DNA of 64,000 nucleotides, from the NCBI GenBank assembly GCA_911728435.2, contig OU452200.1, positions 38,889,715 through 38,953,714 on the forward strand, given 5' to 3'. Shown piece after piece: positions 55,070 through 64,000 of the stretch. A program made the position numbers and the translations under genes. The stretch's first letter is position 1, and each line of letters begins with the position of its first letter. The notes below the pieces were generated by a model that saw nothing but the letters and a program-made list of their open reading frames with translations, did no database searches and was not told the origin of the DNA. This stretch comes from Apoderus coryli. Lineage: Eukaryota > Arthropoda > Insecta > Coleoptera > Attelabidae.

Positions 55070-55392
55070 TTGAACTTATTTCCCTATAATAACGGATTTT
55101 TAACTTTTCTTTTTAAAAATCATATTAGCAACTTCAATTTATTATTAAGAGATTCTTCAATGTATTCTTCAACAACAGTTGCCGACTTTCATCTCCCATG
55201 CTTCTTTAACCTAGTCAAATCTGTGCCGGAGTCAACCAAAATTGTCGCAAAGGATCGGTGAAAACAATGTCCTGTATATTCTCCAAGGGTTTGATAAATT
55301 TAAATATTTAGTAACAATTTGAGGCATTTTACCAAACTGATGAATTCCTACCACTTGTTTCCAGGCTTTTCCGTTTTGCATTTAGAAGAAAA
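55070..55392 (-). pseudogene. Crypton-like tyrosine recombinase C-terminal relic
   Basis: The reading VVGIHQFGKMPQIVTKYLNL is followed after a frame change by EYTGHCFHRSFATILVDSGT, DLTRLKKHGR, a stop where W is expected, and KSATVVEEYIEESLNN. This matches the catalytic half of the gene at 12.5 kb, keeping H-x-x-R, H and the nucleophile Y. It lies between a Tc1 relic and a LINE and has no other parts of the element. Confidence 0.78.
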
Positions 55393-55403
55393 AACGAACA
55401 TTT

Positions 55404-56596
55404 TTGACATTTTTTGACCTTATGTGTGGCCGGTCCACTGTCGCAAATCTGTCAGTTATTACCCACTGTATGTCTGAAGCTCTTGATCACGGCGGTCAAC
55501 TGGATGTAATCTATACTGATTTCACCAAAGCCTTTGATAGGCTAGACCATGGCATATTGCTGAGTAAACTGCATACGTATGATGGATTTCCTTCCGGCTT
55601 GATATCTTTATGCAACTCATACTTACATGATCGGAAACAATATGTCTTTTACAACGGCTTTAAATCTTGTTTTTACTCGGCCACGTCAGGAGTACCCCAG
55701 GGTTCTAACTTAGGTCCATTGTTGTTCCATCTTTTCATCAATGACCTGGACCCGTGTTTGCTTCAGCGTACTCTATTTTTCGCAGATGACTTAAAAATCT
55801 TCGCCTCCATAGATTCAGTAGCAGATTGCATAAATCTGCAGTATGATCTGTGTGCTCTAGAAATGTGGTGCGACAGTAACAAATTGTCTCTTAACATTCG
55901 TAAATGCACATGTCTGGGTTTTACACGTAAAACAACGACTATCCGTATGCAATCTCCACAAATAAACTTGAACGATGTCGGGTATTCACGGATCTTGGTG
56001 TTACCTTCGATCAGAGGTTCCAGTTTTTGGAGCATATGGAAAGAATGGTTGGTGAGGCATCTCGCATGTATGGCTTTATAATGCGTAACTGCAAAGGCTT
56101 CAATAATACCTCTGCCCTTATCACCTTGTTCAATGCCTATGTGAGGTCAAAATTGGAGTATTCTTCCATCATCTGGTATCCTCAGTATAATATTCATAAA
56201 CTAGAGGTCGAGCAAATACAACTTAGATTTTTGAAATATTTAGTTTTTAGAACCGATGGTGCTTATCCAGTAAGAGGTTTCGATCATGAATTGTTACTAT
56301 CACGTTTTGAAGTTCAGAGTCTGGAGTACTGAAGAATTCAGAGCTCATTAACCATCTTATATAAATTGCTTAGAGAAAAAATCGACTGCTCTTTTCTGCT
56401 ATCTTGCTTGAATTTGTTAGTTCCTAGGTTAAATACCAGATCGAATTTAACATTTCACTTACACAGAGCTAGGACCAATGTACTGTTAAGATCGCCTGTT
56501 CATGTCATGTGTTCTAATTTTATTAGAGTTTATGATAGGTGTGACATTTTTACAACTACAGTCAAAATGGTAGCTGCAGAGACATTTGTGGTTTAG
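55404..56596 (+). pseudogene. LINE reverse transcriptase, two or more breaks
   Basis: 55404-56081 covers RT motifs in order: GRSTVANLSVITHCMSEALD, motif A DVIYTDFTKAFDRLDH, TSGVPQGSNLGPLLF (B), FFADDLKIFASIDS (C, FADD intact) and CDSNKLSLNIRKC. A one-base change near 56000 shifts to 56027-56332 (MYGFIMRNCKGFNN, YVRSKLEYSSIIWYPQY, QLRFLKYLVFRTDG), with a stop after EVQSLEY. The C terminus (SCLNLLVPRLNTRSNLTFHL) follows in 56366-56596. The RT core residues are all present, so decay is recent. Confidence 0.9.
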
Positions 56597-56725
56597 GTGT
56601 GTGTATGTGTGCGGAATTAATTAGGATTTATAAATTAGTATTTTAGTTTAAGCATTTAATTTTTTAGTTTGTAATATTGTCCTTTAAATGGAAACTGTTG
56701 GGCAATAAACACTTTATTTATTTAC
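55404..56725 (+). mobile_element. jockey/CR1-like LINE, 3' half
   Basis: RT-coding sequence from about 55404 to 56596 over three frames, then a 3' region ending GGCAATAAACACTTTATTTA. It is the most complete RT in the window but lacks the endonuclease and ORF1. Confidence 0.88.
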
Positions 56726-56737
56726 TTAATGGTCCCA

Positions 56738-57350
56738 AAACGCCAAAAATGGTTTATTTCAAGATCATGCGCGCGATGGCCACGCGGGGTAAACATATGT
56801 CAACGCTATACGTCAAATGTCACACACTATACGTCAAACACCATACGTCTTATGCTAAAAGGCCGTTCACCTTGTTCGCTGGTGTCCCAACCCGACTCGG
56901 CCCTCTTGATGGGTTGCTTGAAATTTATACACCTTCTAGCTCATTCAAACACATTCTCAGGCATTCTGGGACCTACCGGCATGTACTGATTCCCATAAGC
57001 GCCGTTAGGTCACAGACCTTTACGTTTATGCGAATCAGTACACGCCGGTAGGTCCCAGAATGTCAAAAATCTCATTTACGACGTTTTTGACATTTACGGC
57101 GTTTATGCGAATCAGTACAGATCCCAAAATGTATTAGAATGATTCAGAATGTGTTAAAAGGTGTATACATTTGAAGCAAACAATCAAGCGAGCCGAGTCG
57201 GGTTGGGACACCAGCGAACAAGGTCAACGACCTCTTAGCATAAGACGTATAACGTATAGTGTTTGACATTTGACGTATAGCGTTGACATATGCTTACTCC
57301 GTGAGGCTATCGCGCGCGTGACCTTGAAATGAACCATTTTTCGCGTTTTA
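56738..57350. mobile_element. GC-richer foldback MITE
   Basis: The ends AAAACGCCAAAAATGG and (complement) AAAACGCGAAAAATGG lead into arms sharing GCGCGCGAT, TATGTCAACGCTATACGTCA, TTGTTCGCTGGTGTCCCAAC and CCGACTCGG. The central part repeats GAATCAGTACACGCCGGTAG in inverted order. No ORF is credible on either strand, because the palindrome itself opens frames. GC content is visibly above the surroundings. Confidence 0.88.
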
Positions 57351-57359
57351 GCGCTTTCC

Positions 57360-58750
57360 CAAGTTATTTTGCATTAGAAATGAGGCCGAAGCCCCATAGC
57401 TTATCTACTGTCATCAGTTTGCATTTTAATCGATTTTGAAGCACCAATTTACGAGAAATAACGACGACGTTACTTAATTATTAAAATTGACATCTGCTGT
57501 TTGGTACTTGTTGTCAACATGTTGTTAGACAACTTTGTTGTGTAATCAGATCATTGGCAAAAATAATAAAAAGAAGCGAAGGCTACTGGGCACAATCTCA
57601 ACACCAGAGTGAAAATGACGGTGCTAATTAAATGACGCAACTATATTGAGAAAAAATATTGTATTTGTTTTGCCATGTCTCCTCTCTTGCAATCTGCAAT
57701 CGATAACTGTATGCAATACATACGAGTACGAATATATTATTCTTCTTAATAATTTGAATTATATAAGAATTGGTTTACAATAAATGTTTACTTAATTACT
57801 TATTGGGAAAATACCTACTTGAAATGCATCCTTATACAGAATTTGGATTATTGTAATTGCACCTGTTTGATGAATCCGAGAATATTATTGTTTTTGTTTG
57901 CTTTCCGAAAATGTAACGTCATTTGCACGTGTTATTTCGCGAGATCTGCATATTCTCGTGTTCTTCCGCTTGTGCAGAATCAACAAGACAGAAATAGACT
58001 TATACAAACATTTGGATTATTTTTGTAAAGGGTGTCCCAAAATTAACGCTAGATTTGACAACATAGTTTTTAGTCTTTTGATTGTAAGTTTTTTATTGAA
58101 TCATAAAGTACATAGGATAGGGATTTTTATGGAATAACACATCGGGCAAATGGCTTCCACGGCTTTGCATTCACAGAGAAAAATCTGTAGTTTTGCGAAA
58201 AACAGACCGATTAATTCAATGACATATTACATTCAGTATTTCTCGAATACAACAATGTTTCTTTCAAGTATAAGCCTATATATTTGGTAACTAATAGTAT
58301 TGGATTATCTACTCAATTACAAGGTGTTATTGAGTTTCAATGAATGGTTTTAATACAACATTTCATTGAATCAAACGTATGTTTTAGAATTGATTCAAAA
58401 GTATTAGTTTTTCCTTGAACTAACACATTATTTTACCAAAACGACACAAAGTTTTCTTTGGATGTCTCTTGTAATTGAATTGAACAGAAATTTATTCAAA
58501 CAAACTACAAACTGTTCATGGGTTTTATTAGGTTTGTAATTGTACTAATATATCAACTCATTGTATACTATATAAGCAAATGCTGAGCCAAATGCAAAAT
58601 ATATTTGCTAATAGCACAACTTCTAATTGAAAAGATAGAACGTGGTCGATGTTCAATAAAATCAATAATAACTGCAGTTTGACAGAAAAAAATGAACAAA
58701 TTCTCTGATCATTCATACAAACTAACGAACAAAACATGCAAAAGTTTTTT
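57360..58750. other. AT-rich intergenic
   Basis: No gene. About 57440-57530 repeats 10540-10630. A lone AAGGGTGTCCCAAAATTAAC end is near 58027. Confidence 0.5.
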
Positions 58751-58912
58751 GACGTTTTTCATAACATAGTCACAGTATAATAAATAATACAGTATTCTGA
58801 CTTTCCGTTTGCGAGCCGTCCTGCGCATATCGTCGCGCATGCCGCCATTATGGGTTAAAACGTCACAATAATCGCATTGACGTAGATAGATACCGTTCAC
58901 TCCTGTGTTCAA

Positions 58913-58945
58913 TATATAGTTCATTGTCGGCGTGTACGAGATAAA
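58913..58945 (+). promoter_or_regulatory. possible core promoter
   Basis: A TATATAG box near 58913 lies about 130 bp upstream of the THAP-like ATG, with CG-containing sequence (GTCGGCGTGTACGAG) 10-25 bp further on. GCCGCCATTATGG upstream (58848-58860) resembles a YY1/PHO-type site. This rests on motif only. Confidence 0.3.
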
Positions 58946-59043
58946 TAAATATTGTGTTTGTAATCTAATTCTGTGTTTTTGGTATAGTGTTCGTGAGAAT
59001 TAAAAGGATTTTATTTTTATTAACGTATCTTATGATTAATATA

Positions 59044-59144
59044 ATGAACAATCATGGAGGACATGCGTGTGCTGCCAAATGTTGTCCCAATAAGCGGTAC
59101 ACTTGCTTTAAACATTTTTTTCGCTTCCCCACAGATCCTGTTTG
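59044..59144 (+). CDS. possible first exon of a THAP zinc-finger protein
   Basis: ATG at 59044 opens MNNHGGHACAAKCCPNKRY followed by TCFKHFFRFPTDPVW and a GTGAGT donor at 59145. THAP domains start with C-x(2-4)-C followed some 10-20 residues later by F-x-x-F-P, usually with a basic/aromatic run, and the second C-x2-H pair lies in a later exon. The pattern, spacing and strong donor fit. No further exons are found in the remaining 5 kb. THAP domains head both host transcription factors and P-element-type transposases, and inverted repeats surround this exon, so either is possible. Confidence 0.5.
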
Positions 59145-59374
59145 GTGAGTAATAAGTAAAAATAAAGATGAATACTAGATAATTTGACGTTTATAACGAC
59201 TATTTGTATAACCGTAAAATTTATATTACGAAATGGCAGTATCTAATATGTTTTTAAACTAAATGAAAGTAAAACATAAACACAAGTTGTCTCGTGGCGA
59301 GATAGCATGATAACGCAATCAGCTAGAGGTTATATTATTGACAATATATATACATGGCCCTTGTTTGACTAAAA

Positions 59375-59950
59375 TTGCTGAGAACAGGATTCAGTTGATG
59401 CAGAATTCAGGCACACGGCTTGTATGTGGAATTCGTAGGGGTGAAAGAGGCTAGCAATAAGATTATGGAAATCGGCTGGTTAAGAATGAAACAACGTCGG
59501 ATTTTCATTCACTAATTTTGATTAATAAAAATCATCAGATGGAAATAGGCGGAATACTTATATGAAAGATTGAAGTTCCGGGGATCGGTGTATGATGTGA
59601 ATATTCCTCATAAAACTGTCATTACGCCACCGCTAGACTCAACATCAATCTTTGAGCGGTCATTTTCCTATACGGTTTCAAAATATTACAACGCTCTACC
59701 GGAGAATATAAAAAGTTTACAGGGGTTTTCGTTTAAGAGCGCTGTCTGACACGTAATAGAACAAATTAATTTGTAAACATAAGCTACCTACTTAATTTGG
59801 CCAGCGATATAAAACTATTTTCAGATAGGTTTAAGCTAAAATATAAGTTACGTTTAGGTTAAGTTAGGAAGCACTGCTTCAACTTTTATAAAAATGTGTT
59901 TTTTACTAAAAGTCTGTATTATTGTTGTGTTTATTATTATTATTATTAAA
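59375..59950 (+). mobile_element. LINE 3' end, degenerate
   Basis: Coding traces: QLMQNSGTRLVCGIRRGE near 59390, and FERSFSYTVSKYYNALPENI then KSLQGFSFKSAV before a stop at about 59749. These are the tail motifs of jockey/CR1-like ORF2. A 3' UTR and an ATT repeat (about 59929-59948) end it. Confidence 0.75.
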
Positions 59951-60245
59951 AATCACCCAATCATGTCAACATTTAACTAATACCACCACTCAAGGCTGTT
60001 TTCAATCACTATGACACACCACAAATATTTCTGAAATTGACAGCGAAATTATTATATACTTAAATATTTTTACAAAAATGAAAATACAGTACTGTGGTTA
60101 GAAACCGAAAACTATAATTATTCTTAGTCAGGACCTGACTTGTAACCCAAAATGGCGGCGTCATACGTCACAGTTTATTTCAAAATGCCAACGTGGAGTC
60201 GGAATGCTGTACTTATTCATGCTGTGACATAGTGTTGTCTAATAA

Positions 60246-61344
60246 TGCCCGTTTGCACCACATACCGTTTAAGTCACGATTTGTTCTAAGAGGCGCTTAG
60301 CATCTATTTTTTATTGCACCGCGTTAAAACGTCACTTTAAATTTGCCTAAGTGTCACTTAAGTGAAGTGTTGAAGAATATTTTAAGTCACGATTTGTTCT
60401 AAGAATCGCTTAGCATCTATTTTTTATTGCACCACGTTAAAACGTCACTTTAAATTTGCCTAAGTGTTCCTTAAGTTAAGACTCGAAAATTCTCTTCTTA
60501 AATGGAATTGTAACCTCAATATTGCTTTTATATTTTTCATTATTGGGTTGTTTACATTGTGTGGCGATTAAAAATATGGGATTATTGGATGATGATCTTG
60601 ATGTTTTCGAATTAATTGAACATGGATTTCCAAGGAGGGTGTATGAAAGGCCGAATTATTTTTAAGATATGGAAAATTTAAGTTTTTTTTAAAGATTTCG
60701 ACTGACGAAGCCTACGATTCGGCCTATCCTAGACCAAATTGAGCATTTTTACTAGAATTTGATGAGATATGACAGCTTTCATTAGAAGATAAAGACCAGA
60801 AAGGGTCTTTGTGCTTAACATACCTATTACTATTATATAGAGGTATAAATTATTGAGCTAGGGTATCAACAACAATAAATTAAAACCATAACAACTATTC
60901 GCAACTATACTTATAAATTATTATTTTATATGTAGCAATAAAAATTATTGCTGTTATAAACGAGTTTGTTTTTGCTTTTTATCTAGTAACAGATTCAGTT
61001 GTTTATACTATTCAGAGCACTAGCTTATGGCGCCAAAATATTCAAACAGCAAAAACAAAGCGAAATGCACGCCACCGATCCGCGACGGCCACCCACGGAA
61101 ACACGACCCAAGGGCGAACGTTCCCATTGGCTCGGTATAAAAGGAAATTAACGTATGCTTACCTACTGCCCGACCAAAAAACTCTTCTTCATTGTCGGCT
61201 ACCTTAAATTTGCTATGTTGACAAATTTACCCGATACTTAACTAAGTGCTATCTACTCATGATTCGGTGCAATCAATTCCGTTCTTAAAATTTAGGTGAC
61301 CCTTAACTATTCTCTACTTAAACTGTATGTGGTGCCAACGGGCA
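60246..61344 (+). mobile_element. Harbinger II, copy A (non-autonomous)
   Basis: Ends TGCCCGTTTGCACCACATAC and GTATGTGGTGCCAACGGGCA are flanked by TAA (60243-60245 and 61345-61347), the Harbinger target duplication. It contains a 113-bp tandem duplication near the left end (60268-60380 and 60381-60493) and only the start of the transposase gene. Confidence 0.88.
60576..60800 (+). pseudogene. Harbinger transposase N-terminal remnant A
   Basis: Starts at ATG 60576: MGLLDDDLDVFELIEHGFPR then RVYERPNYF, a stop, and after it a recognisable RFRLTKPTIRPILDQIEH. This is the conserved N-terminal stretch of a Harbinger transposase lineage distinct from the one at 16.8 kb. The helix-turn-helix continuation and the whole DDE domain are deleted. 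Confidence 0.82.
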
Positions 61345-61454
61345 TAAGTTGACTCGAGAAATCTCTTCTTAAATGGAATTCTAACCTCAATATTGCTTTT
61401 ATATTTTTCATTATTGGGTAGTTTACTGTGTGTGGCGATTAAAAAATTAAAAAT

Positions 61455-61700
61455 ATGGAATTATTTGACGAGGATCTTGATGTTTTCGAATTAATTGAAC
61501 ATGGATTTCCAAGGAGGGTTTATGAAAGGCCGAATTATTTTTAGATATGGACAATTTAAATTTTTTTCAAAGATTTCGACTGACGAAGACTACGATTCGG
61601 TCTATCCTAGACCAAATTGAGCATTTTTACTAGAATTTGATGAGCTATGACAGCTTTCAATAGAAGATATTTTAGTAGGAAAGACCGAAAAGCGTCTTTG
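61455..61700 (+). pseudogene. Harbinger transposase N-terminal remnant B
   Basis: ATG at 61455: MELFDEDLDVFELIEHGFPR then RVYERPNYF and, after a stop, DMDNLNFFQRFRLTKT and VLDQIEHF-like sequence. It is the same truncated coding stub as in copy A, so both descend from one deletion derivative. Confidence 0.82.
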
Positions 61701-61709
61701 TGCTTAACA

Positions 61710-62225
61710 TACCTATTATATATATATATAGAGGTACTGAGGAAATAGTCGATATTAAAAAATAATAATAGAGGTATATACCTATGTATTAAAACCATAA
61801 CAACTTCACGTTTACAGTTTATTTAATTATTAATCCACAAAAGAATAAATAAGCTAACAACTCTACTTATGTTCCCAGGTAAATAATAAACTAAAACTAT
61901 TTTTGAATATAAATCATAAAATATGTAAGTAGTAGTAGCACTCATCTAGCTAAATCTTATAATAGAAACAGATCAAATACTATGTATATGTAATAAATAC
62001 ATTTCAAATATATAACAATAAGAATAGATAAATTTAACAATGGAAAATAATAACAAAAAGTTAATTTTATTAATTTGAATGATGCCACAATAACTATGAT
62101 CCAACACTATCGATAGAAGAACTTCTTTCTCGTTGGAAGTGTAGTTTGGAGGTCTTCTCTTTTTTTATGTATCACTAACTTCCATCGTATTATATGTTAT
62201 ATTAAAAAAATGTATTAAATAATAA
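61710..62225. other. AT-rich interior of Harbinger II copy B
   Basis: Nothing coding is recognised here. Confidence 0.5.
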
Positions 62226-62230
62226 AATGA

Positions 62231-62376
62231 AAATAATTTTGTGGCATAGCGGACAAAATGACTGGTTTTTCCTACACAAGGGACTTTTGTGTAATTTAGC
62301 AGGGCCTCAGTCTAAACAAAGTCCCTTGTGTAGGTAAACCCAGTCATTTTGTCCGCTATGCCACAAAATAATTTTG
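62231..62376. mobile_element. palindromic MITE, larger copy
   Basis: Outer arms AAATAATTTTGTGGCATAGC then GGACAAAATGACTGG, and inner arms CCTACACAAGGGACTTT with AAGTCCCTTGTGTAGG. Family of 11320-11402. Confidence 0.85.
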
Positions 62377-62699
62377 TTTCTATTATATTTACGGACACAA
62401 TTTAACTTTAGTATTTAATAATTTTCGTTCACATTCACAATCAAAATTAATGTTTACATTATGAATTATTATGAAAACAAAACTGAAGAGGTTAAAAGTT
62501 AAAATATTACCTACTGCCCGACCAAAAAACTCCTCTTCATTGTCGGCTACCTTAAATTTGCTATGTTGACAAATTTACCCGATACTTAACTAAGTGCTAT
62601 CTACTCATGATTCGGCGCAATCAATTCCGTTCTTAAAATTTAGATGACCCTTAACTATTCTCTACTTAAAGTGTATGTGGTGCAAACGGGCATAAATAA

Positions 62700-64000
62700 T
62701 CTAAGTTATCTCCATGGAAACCTGCCGAATTTGTTTGACGGCTACGTATCTTGATTTATTTTTTAGAAGGCCGTATTAGACTTATGCCCAGATTATTGTT
62801 TTGGCGATAACTTTGAAACGAATAAAGATATCGAACTGCGGTTTTCACATTTCTCTTGCACAGATAATCTAGTTTGCGATTATGGGATTGTAGTTATACC
62901 GTGCCATTTAAGTTTTTGGAGAAAAATCGAAAAAACTCTAATGATTACACAGTGCGCCATCTGGCAAGTTTATTAGGAACTATTGTGTATTAGCGGATAC
63001 TACAGTTAAAAATGCTTGGTTTTCTCTTCCAATCAATCTCAAGTCTGTCAAAATCGAATAAGTGGTTTAGAAGTTACAGCAATTTAAATAATTATACTTT
63101 GAATGGCTCCCCCACTCTTACTAAGGATCATACATCAATAAGCCTCAGACAAAAGTGGTGTAAAATTATTGAAAAATAATTTCTAGAATTTTCTCATGGC
63201 CACTTTAATTGAAAACAAATTTTCCCCAAGGTTCTACGACCAATAGTTTCCGAGATACAGCCGCTGGCCACGCTCAGTGGATCAGCCTGTATATTATGTT
63301 GTGTTTTATGTTGTCCTTCTAAAGGTGTAAAACTGTTGAGCAATAAATGTTATTTAAGGTTGCTTTCTTTCCCAGTCCCTCTTGATACTGAACTTTGTGG
63401 TGAAGTTCTTCTGAGAGTTTTATTGTTTTCTTAGTTTCGACACTAGGGAGGTTTAGAGAAGGGATGTGTTTGATCAGAGATGTCTTTAGCACTACACACA
63501 TTTATGATTTTAGTTTGTATGTACGAGGCTTGTTAGAAAAAAAGATGATTTTTCTCTTCTAAAAATATTTCTGGCCAGAACTTACGATCCACCTCGCCAA
63601 AGCAAAGAAAAACACATCAGCTGTCTTGTACGTTATATTATTATTGAGACACTGTTTGTTGACTTTGTCTCTGAATGAGAATTCAATTTTAAATCATTAC
63701 ATTTTTTATCATTTTAGCCAACCAACAGTATTTTATATAGAGCATGTCAATGTAGTAACCAAATGATTCATAAATAAATAAAATTAGCAAATACTAACAC
63801 AAAATCATACACATTTTATTTAAAAATTACTGGATACAATTTAAATAATCAAAAAATGATCGGATCAATTTTTGCTGTTGGCTCAATTTGAGAATTTTGG
63901 TTTTTCTGATCGACTTACCTGTTGGATAGAACACAAGTTGTAGAGTATGAGGGTTTTAGATCCTTTGCTCACCCCTTGACTTACGGCGTTGTATGGACGC
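62700..64000. other. AT-rich end of window, nothing recognised
   Basis: No gene or element end that I can support. The 60-codon minus frame at 63319-63501 has no signature. Confidence 0.5.

Larger units (their letters stand above)
58755..60236. repeat. inverted repeats around the THAP-like exon
   Basis: Bases 58755-58866 and, inverted, 60128-60236 share TAACCCA-AATGGCGGC, a GTCACA/TGTGACG block, GTC-GAAT-CTGTA and CTGTGACATAG-type sequence over about 105 bp with clear divergence. They could be the ends of one element of 1.48 kb or two copies of another repeat. Confidence 0.5.
61348..62692 (+). mobile_element. Harbinger II, copy B (left end missing)
   Basis: Continues directly from the right end of copy A with the subterminal sequence GACTCGAGAAATCTCTTC that copy A has about 240 bp inside its left end. 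The right terminal repeat (62672-62692, GTATGTGGTGCAAACGGGCA) is followed by TAA. A palindromic MITE (62231-62376) is nested in it. Confidence 0.82.

Noticed and set aside
56677..57051. 124-codon open frame in the foldback MITE
   Set aside because: The palindromic, GC-richer sequence opens frames on both strands; no recognisable domain.

Overview
The window is repeat-dense, AT-rich animal DNA and almost certainly comes from an insect. Pointers are many mariner relics, PIF/Harbinger, piggyBac and Crypton-like genes, jockey/CR1-type non-LTR fragments, Penelope-style hammerhead motifs, short elements ending in ACAGGGTG/CACCCTGT, and TTAGG-like minisatellites. Introns are short with GT..AG borders, and no bacterial gene organisation is present. 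I cannot name the species; a beetle or another TE-rich insect order would fit. I see no confident host gene except a possible first exon of a THAP zinc-finger protein near 59.0 kb.

Layout. 0-7.1 kb: LINE tail inside a mariner, hammerhead-like motif, LINE fragment, a mariner with both ends (2896-4236), and a 2.4-kb repeat with nested tandem units (4680-7115). 7.1-16.6 kb: piggyBac deletion derivative, tRNA-derived SINE head, mariner relic, small inverted-repeat elements, and a Crypton-like gene (12.5-13.6 kb). 16.65-19.48 kb: a complete PIF/Harbinger element with an apparently intact transposase and an interlocked MADF-BESS gene. 19.5-28.3 kb: LINE fragments, a mariner split by a hairpin element with two hammerhead-like motifs, foldback elements, and a 450-bp insertion carrying a canonical hammerhead motif. 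28.3-39.05 kb: a nested block between matching 32-bp inverted ends. It holds two large foldback elements and a 2.4-kb element with CAC ends whose single 566-codon ORF is intact. 39.4-41.8 kb: inverted copy of the 4.7-7.1 kb repeat. 42.1-55.4 kb: four more Crypton-like tyrosine recombinase loci, hammerhead-bearing elements, foldback copies and LINE fragments. 55.4-62.7 kb: jockey/CR1-like LINE, GC-richer foldback, possible THAP exon, and two joined Harbinger derivatives. 62.7-64 kb: nothing recognised.

How it fits together. The window is a graveyard with clear relative ages: elements sit inside elements, and target-site duplications often survive (TA for mariner, TTAA for piggyBac, TAA/TTA for Harbinger and the CAC element, 12-14 bp for the hammerhead elements). 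Only the Harbinger transposase and the 566-aa gene look translatable as they stand. The signals most worth a second look are the hammerhead family, the circularly permuted hammerhead insertion at 27774-28223, the 566-aa CAC-ended element, and the interdigitated Harbinger genes.
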